DNA of 64,000 nucleotides from a gamma proteobacterium symbiont of Ctena orbiculata (lineage in GTDB: Bacteria; Pseudomonadota; Gammaproteobacteria; Chromatiales; Chromatiaceae), in the NCBI GenBank assembly GCA_003058495.1, contig QBVC01000030.1, forward strand, positions 19,571-83,570, in the 5' to 3' direction. The notes under the pieces were generated by a model, which saw nothing but the letters and a program-made list of their open reading frames with translations, made no database searches and was not told the origin of the DNA. This document shows positions 61,527-64,000 of the stretch, one piece after another (positions within the stretch are counted from its first letter, which is position 1; the number at the start of each line of letters is the position of its first letter). The translations under genes and the position numbers were made by a program.

Positions 61527-63554
61527 CTAACCGGTGATGCCGCTGTGGCGCAGCAGCGGCTCGATCTCGGGTTCGCGGCCGCGAAAGCCGACGAACAGCT
61601 CCATGGCATCCTTCGAACCCCCTTGTTGCAATACCTCGTTGAGAAATGCCTGGCCGGTGTCGGTGTCGAATATGCCCTGCTGCTCAAACAGGGAGAAGGC
61701 GTCGGCGGAGAGTACCTCGGCCCATTTGTAGCTGTAGTAACCCGCGGCGTAGCCACCGGCGAAGATATGGGAGAAGCCGTGGGCGAAGCGGTTCCAGGCG
61801 GGCGGCCGGACCACCGCAACCTGGCGGCGCACCTCTTCCAGGGTCTGGTAGATGCGCCCGCCCTGCCGAGGATCGTATTCCCGGTGGATGCGGAAGTCGA
61901 ACAGGGCGAACTCGAGCTGGCGCACCATCTGCATCGCGGACTGAAAGTTCTTTGCCGCGTGGATGCGTTGGTAGAGCTCGTCGGGTATCGGCTCGCCGGT
62001 GTCCACGTGGCCCGATATCAGATCCAGGGCCTCTTTCTCCCAGCACCAGTTCTCCATGAACTGGCTGGGCAGCTCCACCGCGTCCCAGGCGACACCGTTG
62101 ATGCCGGCTACGGCGGGATAGTCCACCGTGGTCAAAAGATGGTGGAGGCCGTGACCGAACTCGTGGAACAGGGTCAACACCTCGTCGTGGGTAAACAGCG
62201 AGGGCCTGCCGTCCACCGGCGGTGAGAAATTGCAGGTGAGATAGGCGACAGGTATCTGATCCATGGTGGCGGTGAAGAAGCGGGTGGCGCACTCGTCCAT
62301 CCAGGCGCCGCCGCGTTTCTTGGGTCGTGCATAGAGATCGAGGTAGAACTGTCCGCGCAGATGATGGTCGCGGTCGCGGATCTCGAAGAAACGGACATCC
62401 GGATGCCAGCAGTCGATTCCCCCCACCTCTTCGATGCGGATGCCGTAGAGGCGTTCCACCACCGCAAACATACCCGGCAGTACCCGGGTCTCCGGGAAGT
62501 AGGGTTTCAGCTCTTCCTGGCTGATGTTGTGGCGCTTCTGGCGCAGTTTTTCGGCATAGTAGGCGATATCCCATGCCTCCAGATCGCCGAGCTCGTAACT
62601 CGCTGCGGCGAATGCCTCGAGTTCCGCCAGTTCCCGTTCCGCCTGCGGTCGTGAACGCTTGGCGAGATCGGTGAGGAAGGCGATCACCTCGTCGCTGGAG
62701 CGGGCCATCTTCTTCGCCAGCGAGCGCTCGGCGTAGTTGGCATAGCCCAGCAGCCCGGCCATCTCATGGCGCAGCGCGAGAATCCGCTCCATCGCCTCGC
62801 TGTTGTCCCATTTGCCGGCGTGGGGTCCCTGGTCGGAGGCGCGGGTGGCGAAGGCCTCATAGACCTCCCTGCGCAGATCACGGTCGTCCGCATAGGTCAT
62901 CACCGGCAGATAGGAGGGATACTCAAGGGTCAGCAGCCACCCCTCCTGGTCCCGCTGGGCGGCGGTCTGTCGGGCCAGGGCCAGGGCCGACTCCGGCAGC
63001 CCCTGCAGGGCTGATTTGTCCGTGACGAGCTTGCACCAGCCATTGGTGGCGTCGAGCAGATTCTCCTCGAACTTGGTGGTCAGCTGGGAGAGTTCCTGGC
63101 TGATCTCCTTGAAACGCTGCTTCTTTGTCTCCTCCAGGTCGACCCCCGAGAGGTGAAAATCGAGCAGCGCGTTGTCCAGTGACTGTCGCTGCGCCTGATC
63201 CAGCCCGGGCTGTTCAGCAACCGCCTTGTAGGCCGCGCAGAGTTGGCTGTTCTGGCCGATCTCGGTGGCATACTCACTCAGTTTCGGCAGCACCGCGTTG
63301 TAGGCGGCGCGCAACTCATCATTGTTGACCACCGCATTCATGTGGCTGACCGGAGACCAGGTACGGCTGAGCCTATCCTCCGCCACCTCCAGGGGTTCGA
63401 TCAGACTCTCCCAGGTGAAGCTTGTCTGGGAAGTGAGCAGTTGCTGGATCGTTTTGCGGTTCGCCGCCAGCAGCCGGTCCATGGCGGGCTCTACCATGTC
63501 GGGGGTTATTGCCGAGAACGGGGGCAACCCCTGCATATCGTACAGTGGATTCAT
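61527..63554 (-). CDS. prlC: Oligopeptidase A
   Basis: A 675-residue M3-family zinc metallopeptidase that degrades oligopeptides, including cleaved signal peptides, in the cytosol. The zinc motif LFHEFGHGLHHLL is present near residue 465, with a downstream Glu ligand in the family position. It begins MNPLYDMQGLPPFSAITPDMVEPAMD, the usual PrlC start, and the length matches E. coli OpdA (680). It is convergent with the non-coding RNA and followed upstream by the CNP1-like gene on the same strand. Confidence 0.97.
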   Translation of the reverse strand: MNPLYDMQGLPPFSAITPDMVEPAMDRLLAANRKTIQQLLTSQTSFTWESLIEPLEVAEDRLSRTWSPVSHMNAVVNNDELRAAYNAVLPKLSEYATEIGQNSQLCAAYKAVAEQPGLDQAQRQSLDNALLDFHLSGVDLEETKKQRFKEISQELSQLTTKFEENLLDATNGWCKLVTDKSALQGLPESALALARQTAAQRDQEGWLLTLEYPSYLPVMTYADDRDLRREVYEAFATRASDQGPHAGKWDNSEAMERILALRHEMAGLLGYANYAERSLAKKMARSSDEVIAFLTDLAKRSRPQAERELAELEAFAAASYELGDLEAWDIAYYAEKLRQKRHNISQEELKPYFPETRVLPGMFAVVERLYGIRIEEVGGIDCWHPDVRFFEIRDRDHHLRGQFYLDLYARPKKRGGAWMDECATRFFTATMDQIPVAYLTCNFSPPVDGRPSLFTHDEVLTLFHEFGHGLHHLLTTVDYPAVAGINGVAWDAVELPSQFMENWCWEKEALDLISGHVDTGEPIPDELYQRIHAAKNFQSAMQMVRQLEFALFDFRIHREYDPRQGGRIYQTLEEVRRQVAVVRPPAWNRFAHGFSHIFAGGYAAGYYSYKWAEVLSADAFSLFEQQGIFDTDTGQAFLNEVLQQGGSKDAMELFVGFRGREPEIEPLLRHSGITG

Positions 63555-63570
63555 CGGTCGAACTCCATAT

Positions 63571-64000
63571 TTAGTCGCCGCCCAGGGTATGTTGACCGCT
63601 CATGGCGCGAAAGATCGCATCGGGGGGATTGCTCCGCCCGGTCAGCAGATTGCAGATCAGGTCGTCGTAGAGGGTGGCGCGATAGTCGGTCGACTCGTCC
63701 TTGGGGATATCGCGCCATTTCAAATCCACAGCCGGAAAGAGTTTTTCGGCACCGCCGTAGGCGTAGACCTTGAACAGCCTCTCGCCGCAGCGGATGCCTT
63801 CGTAGGAGCTGTTGATCACCCCCGTGTGGGAGCGGATAACGACAACAAATCGAGTCACCTTGTCGCTGCCTGTCTGCAGCGAGCCGCGTTCGATGTAGTA
63901 GCGAAAATGGGGGTCGTTGGCGCCAACCTGGAACTCCTGCAGGTCATCCAGGTCGATCCGCTCGGGAAGGGTCGTGCTAGCCTCCTCGAAGGGTGTCTGC
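63571..64000 (-). CDS. CNP1-like family protein, 5' end cut by the window
   Basis: The minus-strand reading frame is open from its stop at 63571 to the window edge at 64000, with 142 complete codons; the GTG at 63858 is not a likely start because matching sequence continues upstream (PERIDLDDLQEF, FRYYIERGSL). The core VVVIRSHTGVINSSYEGIRC followed by FKVYAYGG and LYDDLICNLL matches the CNP1-like family of small, probably exported proteins of unknown function. The N-terminus, and any signal peptide, lies outside the window. It sits 16 bp upstream of prlC and is probably co-transcribed. Confidence 0.85.
   Translation of the reverse strand, partial: QTPFEEASTTLPERIDLDDLQEFQVGANDPHFRYYIERGSLQTGSDKVTRFVVVIRSHTGVINSSYEGIRCGERLFKVYAYGGAEKLFPAVDLKWRDIPKDESTDYRATLYDDLICNLLTGRSNPPDAIFRAMSGQHTLGGD

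Noticed and set aside
1..64000. tRNA, rRNA, CRISPR arrays, transposases or integrase genes
   Set aside because: None could be recognised on either strand in the intergenic spaces; only the REPIN-like repeat hints at mobile DNA.

Overview
The window reads as chromosome of a free-living or symbiotic gammaproteobacterium, roughly 57-60% GC by eye, probably a sulfur-oxidiser-type member of the Chromatiales or a relative. The evidence is a class I adenylate cyclase, the leuS-lptE-holA and proA-nadD-rsfS housekeeping blocks, B12-dependent metH, oligopeptidase A, a c-type-haem sensor kinase and an LPS/O-polysaccharide locus. The genus is an inference; no rRNA, tRNA, CRISPR array, transposase or prophage was seen.

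Layout. (1) 1-4.7 kb: a PAS protein with a degenerate GGDEF domain, cyaA, and a periplasmic FKBP isomerase. (2) 5.2-8.7 kb: a small lipoprotein, a large exported protein with strong translation and termination signals, and a parvulin-type isomerase. (3) 8.7-23.1 kb: a polysaccharide locus with a Wzm/Wzt-type ABC exporter, an acyltransferase-3 protein, an LpxL-like acyltransferase, a methyltransferase/coiled-coil/double-glycosyltransferase fusion, further GT2 and GT4 enzymes, a Wzx-like flippase, a sugar-nucleotide reductase and a WbpL/WecA-like initiating transferase. (4) 23.4-33.8 kb: a globin, leuS (carrying an AT-rich mosaic patch), lptE, holA, two EF-hand proteins, a retropepsin-like protease, proA, nadD, rsfS and a WYL regulator. 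(5) 33.9-40.4 kb: two CNNM/CorC transporters, a UspA protein and a Na/Pi-PhoU transporter, bracketed by two related small basic coiled-coil proteins. (6) 40.5-43.3 kb: a REPIN-like repeat, then small envelope genes. (7) 43.3-53 kb: metH, a membrane-tailed response regulator, msrA, a hydrolase, an OsmC-like protein, a uracil-DNA glycosylase and a quinone oxidoreductase. (8) 52.6-56.9 kb: a haem-type sensor kinase convergent with two response regulators that have HD-type output domains. (9) 57.1-64 kb: NfeD/SPFH pair, ttcA, a CBS protein, an NhaD/ArsB-type permease, a likely Csr/Rsm-titrating small RNA, prlC, and a CNP1-like gene cut by the window edge.

How it works together. The locus in (3) probably builds, caps and exports an O-antigen-like chain: the initiating transferase loads a lipid carrier, glycosyltransferases extend it, and the methyltransferase/coiled-coil protein and the extra C-terminal domain of the ATPase look like a length-control and recognition pair. 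Regions (5) and (8) look like local ion/phosphate and signalling modules. The most novel-looking element is the untranslated segment at about 61265-61506, which folds into several stem-loops with GGA motifs in their loops and ends in a strong terminator, as CsrA/RsmA-sequestering RNAs do.
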